From: DASTOB01 sp035720425
GTDB lineage: Bacteria > Chloroflexota > Limnocylindria > Limnocylindrales > CSP1-4
Reading direction: 5' to 3'
Assembly (NCBI GenBank): GCA_035720425.1
Contig: DASTOB010000193.1
Location: 1 to 9,793, forward strand
Length of the DNA: 9,793 nucleotides
The translations under genes were made by a program, and so were the position numbers. The notes under the pieces are model-generated. The model did not search any database, was not told the origin of the DNA, and saw nothing but the letters and a program-made list of their open reading frames with translations. Numbering within the stretch: the stretch's first letter is position 1; each line of letters opens with the position of its first letter. Shown here in pieces: positions 1 to 6,031 of this stretch.

Positions 1-420
1 GTCACACGATTCTGGGACCACACCCGAGACCGTGCTCATGCCGTCGACGGCCCTCCCTCAAAGCAAGCTGGCAGCGTCCAGCTCCCAACGTTCTATCCCG
101 CCTGGCGGCAAGTTACCGCTCTGACTCGACACCCTGCCCCCCACCACCATGGACCTATCGTCATCTATTCAGGCCATCGGCGAGAGCGATTCCTTGCTCT
201 TCGTGTCATCTGTGCGGCCGAGAGGTCTGCCCGCGCTTCAGCTGCTCCTGTCGTCAGCTCGGGAGCTTCTCAGGGGATTGCACGCTCGGCCAGGCTTGAT
301 CCCCGCCGTTGTGGTAGTCCGCGTGGCAGTCCACCAGCCATCACCAGACAGCACTCAGGCGACCTAGCTGGATTCGGCACCTGACCTGAGCTGCGCAGAC
401 AGCACTCAGGCGTACTGCGT
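1..420. other. Upstream region without a recognisable gene
   Basis: I see no convincing gene on either strand. The one short plus-strand reading frame (149-367, 72 codons) has no ribosome binding site, no family resemblance and a composition unlike the operon proteins. The stretch looks less GC-skewed at third positions than the operon, which fits intergenic DNA or decayed accessory DNA. Its only clear structure is the first copy of a 17-bp direct repeat, at 345-361. Confidence 0.6.
345..412. repeat. 17-bp perfect direct repeat pair
   Basis: The sequence CAGACAGCACTCAGGCG occurs at 345-361 and again, without mismatch, at 396-412. The start-to-start distance is 51 bp. The second copy ends about 8 bp before the tRNA-Arg-like remnant. 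The flanks of the two copies differ, so this is not a longer duplication. It could be an integration scar, a recombinase arm-type site or a regulator site; the sequence alone does not decide. Confidence 0.75.
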
Positions 421-479
421 GGACGTAGAGCACCAGCCTACGGATCTGGCGGTTGGGGGTTCGAATCCCTCGCGGCGCG
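421..479 (+). pseudogene. 3' remnant of a tRNA-Arg(ACG) gene
   Basis: The second half of a tRNA is clear. A D-arm 3' strand (GTAGAGC, 425-431) is followed by an anticodon arm at 433-449 with loop CTACGGA (438-444), giving anticodon ACG at 440-442. Then come a five-base variable loop and a T-arm with loop TTCGAAT (460-466) between GGGGG and CCCTC. The order and loop sequences match bacterial tRNA-Arg(ACG). The acceptor 3' strand would be 472-478 (GCGGCGC), but the bases where its 5' partner should lie (about 405-412) do not pair with it, and no D-arm 5' strand is evident. The closing pair of the anticodon stem (437/445) is also a C-U mismatch. I read it as a truncated or decayed copy, possibly left by integration of a mobile element into a tRNA gene. 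A diverged functional tRNA is less likely. Confidence 0.65.
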
Positions 480-519
480 CAACCAACACCGCAGCTCAGC
501 GGCCCCACCTGCCGCCACA

Positions 520-536
520 CCTTGCGATGCGCAAGG
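520..536. promoter_or_regulatory. Perfect 7-bp inverted repeat
   Basis: CCTTGCG-ATG-CGCAAGG is a perfect palindrome with 7-bp arms and a 3-nt spacer. No T-tract follows, so it is not a classical terminator. It could be an operator for a dimeric regulator or an RNA hairpin in the leader. The symmetry is directly seen; the function is inference. Confidence 0.4.
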
Positions 537-564
537 GCTGGCCTGTCCGCGCGTGCGGCCGCTG

Positions 565-607
565 GCTGCTGGCCGGCAGGACGACCGGCCGAACGGCGGT
601 CAGCAGC
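565..607 (+). other. 11-bp stem-loop in the leader
   Basis: GCTGCTGGCCG (565-575) pairs with CGGTCAGCAGC (597-607) over 11 pairs including one G-U, enclosing a 21-nt GC-rich loop that can fold further. No U-run follows, so it is not an intrinsic terminator. It could be a leader RNA structure. Chance GC pairing is possible, although 11 continuous pairs are notable. Confidence 0.4.
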
Positions 608-736
608 TGAAGTTCGCCGTCAAGCCCATGGCGGGCGCCCCGGAGCTGCACGACGGCGCGCCCTCGCCGCGCTCCCGAACCCATGCCACGGCGGCGTCTG
701 CGAAGCATCTCCGTGTTCCACCTGCCGGGCGATCCG

Positions 737-757
737 GGCCCGTGACAGGCCCGTGAC
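737..757. repeat. Tandem 10-mer repeat, 11-bp period, before the sheath gene
   Basis: GGCCCGTGAC occurs at 737-746 and again at 748-757, a period of 11 bp or about one helical turn, roughly 95 bp before the sheath start. Same-face tandem half-sites are typical of activator or regulator binding, but no known regulator site is recognised. Confidence 0.4.
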
Positions 758-833
758 GACGGCCTCGTACGGTCCGCGCATTGGCCGGCCAGAACCCACC
801 CGTTGCGGAGCGCCGCCCGAGCAACAGTCGGAC

Positions 834-840
834 GGAGGGG
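834..840 (+). promoter_or_regulatory. Ribosome binding site of the sheath gene
   Basis: GGAGGGG lies 9 nt before the ATG at 850. This decides the start over the in-frame TTG at 781, which has no comparable site and would add 23 residues lacking sheath character. Confidence 0.75.
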
Positions 841-849
841 AGACTTCCC

Positions 850-3240
850 ATGCCAGTCACACCGACGTACCCCGGCGTCTACATCGAGGAGGTCCCGAGC
901 GGCGTTCGGACGATCACCGGCGTCGCCACCGCGATCACCGCGTTCATCGGCCGCGCGCCCCGTGGCGCCGTCGACACGCCGGTCCGGATCCAGAACTTTG
1001 GCGACTACACGAGGGCCTTCGGCGGCCTGTCGCTGGACAGCACAATGTCGTTCGCCGTCCAGCAGTTCTTCAACAACGGCGGCACCGATGCGATCATCGT
1101 ACGCGTCTACAGGGCGCCCGCGCCCGGCGCCACCGGGACGCCTCGCCGCACCGGGATCGGGAGCTGCGTCCTCGCGGCCGACACGCGGGCCCGCGGCACG
1201 CTGACCCTCGCGGTCCAGCCCGTCGTCGACGACACGATGACCCTCGACAGGACCGAGTACACGTTCCGGGCCAACGGAGCGCCGCTCGACGTGCCGGAAG
1301 CTCCCGGGGCCGGCCAACCGATCCCGATGGCCGTCAATGTCGAGCTGGGGGCGACGCTGCCCGAGACCCAGGCGACGATCATCCGAGCGATCAACAACCG
1401 CGGCTCGACCGGCTTCCGGCGGAGTGAGACTGCCCAAGACTCGGTCACGGCGGCGGATAAGTTCGTCGACAACAAGCTCATCCTGACCGCCAAGGAAGAC
1501 GGCACCACCGGCAACGCGATCGCGACCGCGGAGAGCTTCGCCGACCCAGCCAACACGTTCGACGCGGCAACGCTGGGGACCACGTCGCCCGGTCGCGGCC
1601 TCGTCGGGGCGGCGGCCGCACAGGGGACCCTGAGCATCGCCTCGCAGCCGCCAGCGACCCAGACGTTCACGATCAACGGCCGTGAGTACACGTTCGACGC
1701 GCCCGGCGCCCTCGACGACACCATCGCCGACCACATCGAGATCGGCACCACCATCGGCGACACCCGAACGAACGTCATCAATGCGATCAACGCCGGCGGC
1801 ACGCCCGGCACCGGGTACTCGACACCGACGACCCAGAACGCGGACGTTGAGGCAGCCGCCGGGCCGACAGCCGCGGCGATCGTTCTTACCGCCCGAACCC
1901 CGGGGGCAGCGGGGAACACCATCACGACTGAGGACACGATGGCTGCGGCCGGCAACGGGTTCGACGCCGGAACCCTCGGGACGACTCGCGCCGGCACCGA
2001 CGGCACGCCGATCCCGTCGCTGACGGTCGAGGCGAAAAATCCCGGCGCCTGGTCCAGCAACGTCCGCATCTGGGTCACGCACGACCTCGCGAACCCGGCC
2101 GACCTGAAGGCGTTCAGCCTCGAAATCGAGGAGATCGACCCCAGCCTGCCGGCGGGCGCGCCGCCGCTTCAGACCGAGCGGTTCTACAACCTGTCGGTCG
2201 ATCCGATGTCGCCGCTTCACGTCGATGGCGTGCTCGCGTCCCGGTCACAGCTGATCCGCGTCAGGACCACGTCGAGCGAGCGGCCCGGCCTCGGCAACGC
2301 CGGTGTCGCGCTGACCGGCGGGGACGACGGCCAGCAGCTCGACGACAACTCAATCAGCGAGCCCGGCCTCGAGGCCGACAAGGAGGGCCTCTGGTCCCTC
2401 CAGAACGCCGACCTCTTCAACATCCTGTGCATCCCGCCGCTGGCCTTCGACAAAGACATCGGGCCGACGACGCGAGACGCGGCGCTCAAGTACTGCAAGG
2501 ACCGCCGGGCGTTCTTCGTCGTCGACCCGCCTGCCGGGTGGGTCGACGTGACCGCGGCCGAGACCGGTGTCGACTCGCTGAACCTCCGCGACGAGAACGC
2601 TGCCCTCTACTTCCCCCGCGTCAACGTCGCGAACCCGCTCCGCGACAACCAGTTGTCGGAGTTCGCGCCGTGTGGCGTGATCGCCGGCGTCTACGCTCGC
2701 ACCGACGCCCTGCGCGGCGTCTGGAAGGCGCCGGCCGGCACCGAGGCGACGATGGCCGGGGTGCGGACGCTCAGCGTGCCGATGACCGACGCTGAGAACG
2801 GCCGCCTCAACCCCTCCGGCGTCAACTGCCTGCGGTCGTTCCCGGTCACCGGCAACGTCGTCTGGGGCGCTCGCACGTTGGAAGGCGCCGACCACCTCGC
2901 CTCGGAATGGAAATACGTTTCGGTTCGTCGGACCGCCCTCTACCTCGAGGAAAGCCTGTACAGGGGCCTGAAGTGGGTCGTGTTCGAGCCCAACGACGAG
3001 CCCCTCTGGGCGCAGATCCGGCTGAACGTCGGGTCGTTCATGCACACCCTCTTCCGGCGGGGCGCGTTCCAGGGCTCATCACCGAGGGACGCGTACCTCG
3101 TCAAGTGCGACGCGGAGACCACCACCCAGGCGGACATCGATCGCGGAATCGTGAACATCCTCGTTGGCTTCGCGCCCCTCAAACCGGCCGAATTCGTGTT
3201 CGTGAAGATCCAGCAGCTGGCCGGCCAGCTGGAGACGTAG
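850..3240 (+). CDS. eCIS contractile tail sheath protein with two inserted repeat domains
   Basis: This 796-residue protein forms the outer contractile sheath around the inner tube. The N-terminus (TPTYPGVYIEEVPSG, then a VATAITAFIGRAPRG segment and FNNGGTDAIIVRVYR near residue 85) is the classic sheath start shared with phage and Afp/PVC sheaths. The C-terminal part (about 640-796; RRTALYLEESLYRGLKWVVF, FEPNDEPLWAQI and a GFAPLKPAEFVFVKIQQ end) is the conserved sheath C-terminal domain that locks to the tube and neighbouring sheath subunits. Between them, residues 115-245 and 258-379 are two related inserted domains that make the protein much longer than the roughly 350-500 residues usual for eCIS sheaths. 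They probably face outward from the sheath. Start chosen from GGAGGGG at 834-840. It is the first gene of the operon, 12 bp before the tube gene. The family call is secure; the role of the inserts is unknown. Confidence 0.95.
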   Translation: MPVTPTYPGVYIEEVPSGVRTITGVATAITAFIGRAPRGAVDTPVRIQNFGDYTRAFGGLSLDSTMSFAVQQFFNNGGTDAIIVRVYRAPAPGATGTPRRTGIGSCVLAADTRARGTLTLAVQPVVDDTMTLDRTEYTFRANGAPLDVPEAPGAGQPIPMAVNVELGATLPETQATIIRAINNRGSTGFRRSETAQDSVTAADKFVDNKLILTAKEDGTTGNAIATAESFADPANTFDAATLGTTSPGRGLVGAAAAQGTLSIASQPPATQTFTINGREYTFDAPGALDDTIADHIEIGTTIGDTRTNVINAINAGGTPGTGYSTPTTQNADVEAAAGPTAAAIVLTARTPGAAGNTITTEDTMAAAGNGFDAGTLGTTRAGTDGTPIPSLTVEAKNPGAWSSNVRIWVTHDLANPADLKAFSLEIEEIDPSLPAGAPPLQTERFYNLSVDPMSPLHVDGVLASRSQLIRVRTTSSERPGLGNAGVALTGGDDGQQLDDNSISEPGLEADKEGLWSLQNADLFNILCIPPLAFDKDIGPTTRDAALKYCKDRRAFFVVDPPAGWVDVTAAETGVDSLNLRDENAALYFPRVNVANPLRDNQLSEFAPCGVIAGVYARTDALRGVWKAPAGTEATMAGVRTLSVPMTDAENGRLNPSGVNCLRSFPVTGNVVWGARTLEGADHLASEWKYVSVRRTALYLEESLYRGLKWVVFEPNDEPLWAQIRLNVGSFMHTLFRRGAFQGSSPRDAYLVKCDAETTTQADIDRGIVNILVGFAPLKPAEFVFVKIQQLAGQLET
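1192..1584 (+). repeat. Sheath insert domain, copy A (protein-level repeat)
   Basis: Residues 115-245 of the sheath. It begins GTLTL, has TEYTFRANG, an ATLPETQATIIRAINN helix-like stretch, LILTAKEDGTTGNAI, and ends NTFDAATLGTT. Copy B shows the same landmarks in the same order. Gly/Thr/Asn-rich strands with an I-xAIN helix are typical of add-on beta-rich domains in phage structural proteins. The DNA is diverged, so the duplication is old. Confidence 0.85.
1621..1986 (+). repeat. Sheath insert domain, copy B (protein-level repeat)
   Basis: Residues 258-379 of the sheath. It begins GTLSI, has REYTFDAPG, IGDTRTNVINAINAGG, IVLTARTPGAAGNTITTED, and ends NGFDAGTLGTT. It matches copy A landmark by landmark, most strikingly in the closing FDAxTLGTT, and is separated from it by a short Gly/Ala linker. 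Confidence 0.85.
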
Positions 3241-3247
3241 GAGGACG
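3238..3247 (+). promoter_or_regulatory. Ribosome binding site of the tube gene overlapping the sheath stop
   Basis: The sheath stop codon TAG runs directly into GAGGA, giving TAGGAGGACG. The GGAGG core sits 8 nt before the ATG at 3253. Overlap of stop codon and ribosome binding site suggests that sheath and tube translation are coupled. Confidence 0.7.
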
Positions 3248-3252
3248 AGCGG

Positions 3253-3801
3253 ATGGCCCAGTTCAGCGTGAATGCGTCTCGCTTCGACCCCTATAAGAAC
3301 TTCAAGTTCCGGGTGAAGTGGGACGGAGCCTACGTCGCCGGCATCAGCAAGGTCGGCGCCCTCAAGCGGACGACGGAGGTGGTCGAGCACCGCGAGGGCG
3401 GCGACCAGAGTACGAGCCGCAAGAGCCCAGGTCGGACGAAGTACGAGCCGATCACGCTCGAGCGCGGCGTGACCCACGACACGGCGTTCCAGCAGTGGGC
3501 GAACAAGGTCTGGGACTACCAGAACGCGCAGGCGTCCGCGGACCAGCGGACCCAGGAAGTCTCGCTCTCGGACTTTCGCAAGGACCTCATCATCGACATG
3601 TTCAACGAGGCCGGGCAGAAGGTCTTGTCCTACCTCGTCTACCGGGCATGGGTCTCCGAATACCAGGCCCTGCCGGAGCTCGACGCCAACGCCAACGCGG
3701 TGGCGATCCAGACGATCAAGCTCGAGAACGAGGGCTGGGACATGGACCTGGCCGTGACCGAGCCCTCGGAAGTCGCGACCCAGTTCACTGATCCGGCATG
3801 A
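3253..3801 (+). CDS. eCIS inner tube protein (T4 gp19-like / Afp1-type)
   Basis: This 182-residue protein is the subunit of the inner tube, the rigid hollow needle inside the sheath through which cargo is carried. The first half carries the family signature: FKFRVKWDGAYVAGISKVGA, TEVVEHREGG, SPGRTKYEPITLERGVT, followed by a Trp-rich helix QQWANKVWDY. This is the conserved phage/eCIS tail-tube pattern of a beta-barrel ring subunit. The second half (DFRKDLIIDMFNEAGQKVLS, YLVYRAWVSEYQALPELDA, IQTIKLENEGWDMDL) matches the closing strands of the same fold. Length is normal to slightly long for the family. Start supported by GGAGGA just upstream. The stop overlaps the next start as ATGA. Only one tube gene is visible, whereas Afp/PVC systems have several tube paralogues; more could lie outside. 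Confidence 0.94.
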   Translation: MAQFSVNASRFDPYKNFKFRVKWDGAYVAGISKVGALKRTTEVVEHREGGDQSTSRKSPGRTKYEPITLERGVTHDTAFQQWANKVWDYQNAQASADQRTQEVSLSDFRKDLIIDMFNEAGQKVLSYLVYRAWVSEYQALPELDANANAVAIQTIKLENEGWDMDLAVTEPSEVATQFTDPA

Positions 3802-4697
3802 CCGGGGCAGGCCTCTGGGCGCCGCCGCCCAGGGAGTTGGTCGGGGACGAGGGATCGCGGGTCCTCGATGCCATGGTCCGCCCCCTGGCGGGTCGCGACG
3901 AGGAGATGCTCGCGGACGCAGATGCCCGCGGGATCGACGGGTCGATGGCCTCGACGGTCACGGCGCTCCTGGCTCGCTGCGTGGTCTCGCTGAGTGGAGC
4001 CGGGCCGCCTTCGACGGACGTGCTGCGGTCGCTGTCCGTCGGCGACCGGGAGGCGCTGCTGCTGCACCTGCGACGGGCGACGCTCGGCGACCGGATCGAC
4101 TGCGTCGCGACGTGCCCCGACCCAGCCTGCGGCGAGCGGTTGGACCTGACGCTGTCCGTCGCGGGATTGCTCGTCCCGCGGTACGACGACGCCGCCGCGT
4201 GGCACGAGGAGATGTTCGGGCCCGGGTCCGGTCGCGGCTCGAAGCGCCGCGTCCGGTTCCGGCTGCCGACCGGCGGAGACCAGGAGGCGACGGCCGAGCA
4301 GGCGGCGACCGATCCGGCGGCGGCGGCGCGTGCGCTGCTCGCCCGCTGCGTGGCGTCGTCGACGGGGAGTGGCGGCGTCCTCGCTGACCTGCCCGACGAC
4401 ATCGCCGACGCCGTCGCCGCCCGAATGGCCGAGCTCGACCCGCAGGCCGAGATCCGGCTCCGCTTCGACTGCGCCGCCTGCGGCCGCCCCGGCGAGGTGC
4501 TGTTCGACACGGCCTCGTTCTTCCTCGCCGAGATCGCGGCCACGGCCGACCGGCTCTACGACGAGATCCACGCGATCGCCTGGCACTACCACTGGTCGGA
4601 GGCGGAGATCCTCGACCTCCCGCGGAGCAAGCGGCGGCGCTACCTCGACCTGATCGCGTCCAGCCTGAGCGCGCGGCAGTCGCGGGGTGTCGCGTGA
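3798..4697 (+). CDS. Cys-rich, internally duplicated eCIS/phage baseplate-associated protein
   Basis: This 299-residue protein has no catalytic motif that I recognise. Its pattern (LLARCV, SVGDREALLLHLRRATLGDR, then C106-PDPA-C111-GE, a second CAACG at 225-229, and a C-terminal IHAIAWHYHWSEAEILDLPRSKRRRYL) resembles proteins encoded next to tube genes in phage and eCIS clusters, sometimes labelled T4 gp26-like baseplate or tail assembly proteins. C106, C111, C225 and C228 could bind one zinc ion as a ribbon. The two halves look related: LLARCV occurs at 57-62 and 180-185, each time followed about 45 residues later by a Cys pair and CG. The start overlaps the tube stop (ATGA) and the stop overlaps the next GTG start, so it is translationally coupled on both sides. 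Cytoplasmic baseplate or assembly role is inferred; zinc binding is inferred from cysteines only. Confidence 0.75.
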   Translation: MTGAGLWAPPPRELVGDEGSRVLDAMVRPLAGRDEEMLADADARGIDGSMASTVTALLARCVVSLSGAGPPSTDVLRSLSVGDREALLLHLRRATLGDRIDCVATCPDPACGERLDLTLSVAGLLVPRYDDAAAWHEEMFGPGSGRGSKRRVRFRLPTGGDQEATAEQAATDPAAAARALLARCVASSTGSGGVLADLPDDIADAVAARMAELDPQAEIRLRFDCAACGRPGEVLFDTASFFLAEIAATADRLYDEIHAIAWHYHWSEAEILDLPRSKRRRYLDLIASSLSARQSRGVA

Positions 4698-6031
4698 ACC
4701 GGTACCTGATCGACGTCGCGCGGCGCGGGCACGGACTCGCGCCTTGGCCGCCCGCGGCGCCCGATGCCATCGAGGAGCCGGCGCTGACCGCGGAGCCACG
4801 CCGCGAGCCCTCCTTCGTCGACGCGATGACGGAGACCCGGGGCCCCGAGGAGGCGGGGTCGGCGGGTTCCTCGCCGCCGCCGACGGAGGCGATTCGGATC
4901 GGCGAGCGGCCAGTCGCGACCCCGGAGCGTGCGTCCGTGGAGAGCCCGCGCGCTGTGGCGACGGCGGCCGCTCCTCCGTCGCCGCCCGTTTCCCCGGCGC
5001 CGCTCGCCGCAGCCCGATCCGATGGCCCGGGGGCAGCCGCTCCAGCTCGTCCTCAGGTCGCGATGCTCCCTCCGGCGGCCACATCGCCCGCTCCGACTGT
5101 TGCGAGCCCCGCGGAGCCGGCGGCTCCACCACCCATCGACGCACTCCCCGCGCCGCGCGCGCCAGCGATGGATCGCCCCGCAGCCGAGACCCCGCCTGTG
5201 TCCGCGTCGGTCGTTGCCCACGCTCCGTCTGACCGCCTCGAGCCGGCGCCAATGGGCGAGCCAAATGCCCCTCTCCGCGCCATCGAGACCGTCCCGGCCA
5301 CGCCGCCGCCTCCGTCCCCGGAACCGACCCTGACGCAGGTATCGGTGTCCCCGCCAACACCCGAGGCGCTCGTTCCCGCGCCGCCCCCGGAGCCCGCTTC
5401 CCTGTCCGAGCCCGTAGCGGCACCGGCGTCGCCCGTCCGCGTCGCACCTGCGAGCCCGCACGCACGCGTCGGGCTCGACCAGGCACCCGTGCCGGGACCG
5501 GGACCGATCACCGCTACACCGGCCGCCACGCCACTGGCGGCCACGCCACCGGCCGCCGCCGTACCCGCCGCCGCACCGGCCGAACCCGCTGCCCGGCCGA
5601 CGATTGAGGCCGCGCCGGTCCGCGCAGTGCCACCGTCGGGTCCACGGGACGTCGGCGCGGACGCACATCCCGCTCCGTTCGCGATCCCCGCCGCGGCGCC
5701 CGCCGACACGCCGAACCCGGAACCGCAGGGACGGCAGTCCCGACCGGACGTGGTCCCGGCCGCGGTCGCGCCACCGCCCCCGCAACCCGTGCCCCCCGCT
5801 GCGCTCCCCGCCGTCGCCCTGCCCCGGCCCGCCTGGCTCGACCGCCCGCCCGCGATCGTCGTCGAGCCGCCGCCGGCACCCCAGCGCTCGGTCCAGGTCC
5901 GCATCGGCGCCGTCGAGGTCCGTGCCGAGGCCGCGCCATCGGCCGCCCCCCAGTCGGCCGCCCGCCAATCGCTCGCCCGCGGCTTCGACGAGTACCGGGC
6001 AATCCGCAGCCATGCCGGGTGGGATCTCTGA
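4694..6031 (+). CDS. Pro/Ala-rich eCIS linker protein with conserved ends
   Basis: This 445-residue protein starts at the GTG inside the GTGA overlap with the previous stop. The first ~20 residues (NRYLIDVARRGHGLAP) and the last ~46 look ordered; the end has VQVRIGAVEVRA (400-411) followed by a Pro/Ala spacer and SLARGFDEYRAIRS. As I recall, short motifs of this type (an xVxIGxxEVRA strand near the C-terminus, an LA-R-xG-xP start) recur in small proteins encoded beside DUF4255 genes in eCIS clusters. Between them lie about 370 residues of almost pure Pro, Ala, Val, Glu and Arg without signal peptide or membrane helix, very probably disordered. No enzyme motif is seen. An ordered peptide at each end joined by a long flexible tether suggests a linker or scaffold between two machine parts. 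The motif-family link is from memory and not searched. The stop overlaps the next start as TGATG. Confidence 0.75.
   Translation: MNRYLIDVARRGHGLAPWPPAAPDAIEEPALTAEPRREPSFVDAMTETRGPEEAGSAGSSPPPTEAIRIGERPVATPERASVESPRAVATAAAPPSPPVSPAPLAAARSDGPGAAAPARPQVAMLPPAATSPAPTVASPAEPAAPPPIDALPAPRAPAMDRPAAETPPVSASVVAHAPSDRLEPAPMGEPNAPLRAIETVPATPPPPSPEPTLTQVSVSPPTPEALVPAPPPEPASLSEPVAAPASPVRVAPASPHARVGLDQAPVPGPGPITATPAATPLAATPPAAAVPAAAPAEPAARPTIEAAPVRAVPPSGPRDVGADAHPAPFAIPAAAPADTPNPEPQGRQSRPDVVPAAVAPPPPQPVPPAALPAVALPRPAWLDRPPAIVVEPPPAPQRSVQVRIGAVEVRAEAAPSAAPQSAARQSLARGFDEYRAIRSHAGWDL

Larger units (their letters stand above)
480..849 (+). promoter_or_regulatory. Non-coding leader of the eCIS operon
   Basis: No credible gene lies here; reading frames crossing it are low-complexity Arg/Ala/Pro strings typical of high-GC shadows. 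As the 370 bp before the first operon gene, it should contain the promoter. I cannot place -35/-10 boxes with confidence: GTGACA at 742-747 and TACGGT at 768-773 look promoter-like but are about 20 bp apart, which is too long. It holds a palindrome (520-536), a hairpin (565-607) and a tandem 10-mer (737-757), each listed separately. Confidence 0.45.

Noticed and set aside
149..367. Possible 72-residue protein upstream of the operon
   Set aside because: No ribosome binding site, Leu/Ser/Arg-rich sequence without similarity to any family I know, and it ends inside the first copy of the direct repeat.
565..607. Intrinsic terminator before the sheath gene
   Set aside because: The hairpin is strong, but TGAAGTTCGCC follows instead of a T-run, so I list it only as a structure.
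600..860. Minus-strand 86-residue frame in the leader
   Set aside because: It overlaps the sheath start and ribosome binding site, is Gly/Arg-rich without motifs, and has no Shine-Dalgarno.
496..2220. Minus-strand open frame of 574 codons opposite the leader and sheath
   Set aside because: It lies opposite the sheath core, has no motif and no ribosome binding site, and has an Arg-rich shadow composition.
850..3801. Prophage or type VI origin for the sheath and tube pair
   Set aside because: The DUF4255 cap and Pvc15-type ATPase directly downstream are markers of eCIS, and no capsid, terminase, ClpV or type VI membrane genes are present in the window.
3639..5486. Minus-strand open frame of 615 codons opposite the tube, Cys-rich and linker genes
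   Set aside because: Arg/Pro/Ala low-complexity shadow spanning three real genes; nothing recognisable.
5510..5610. DNA tandem repeat or CRISPR-like array in the GCC/CCG-rich part of the linker gene
   Set aside because: The periodicity is imperfect and explained by repeated Ala-Ala-Thr-Pro type codons in a low-complexity protein; there are no uniform repeats or unique spacers.
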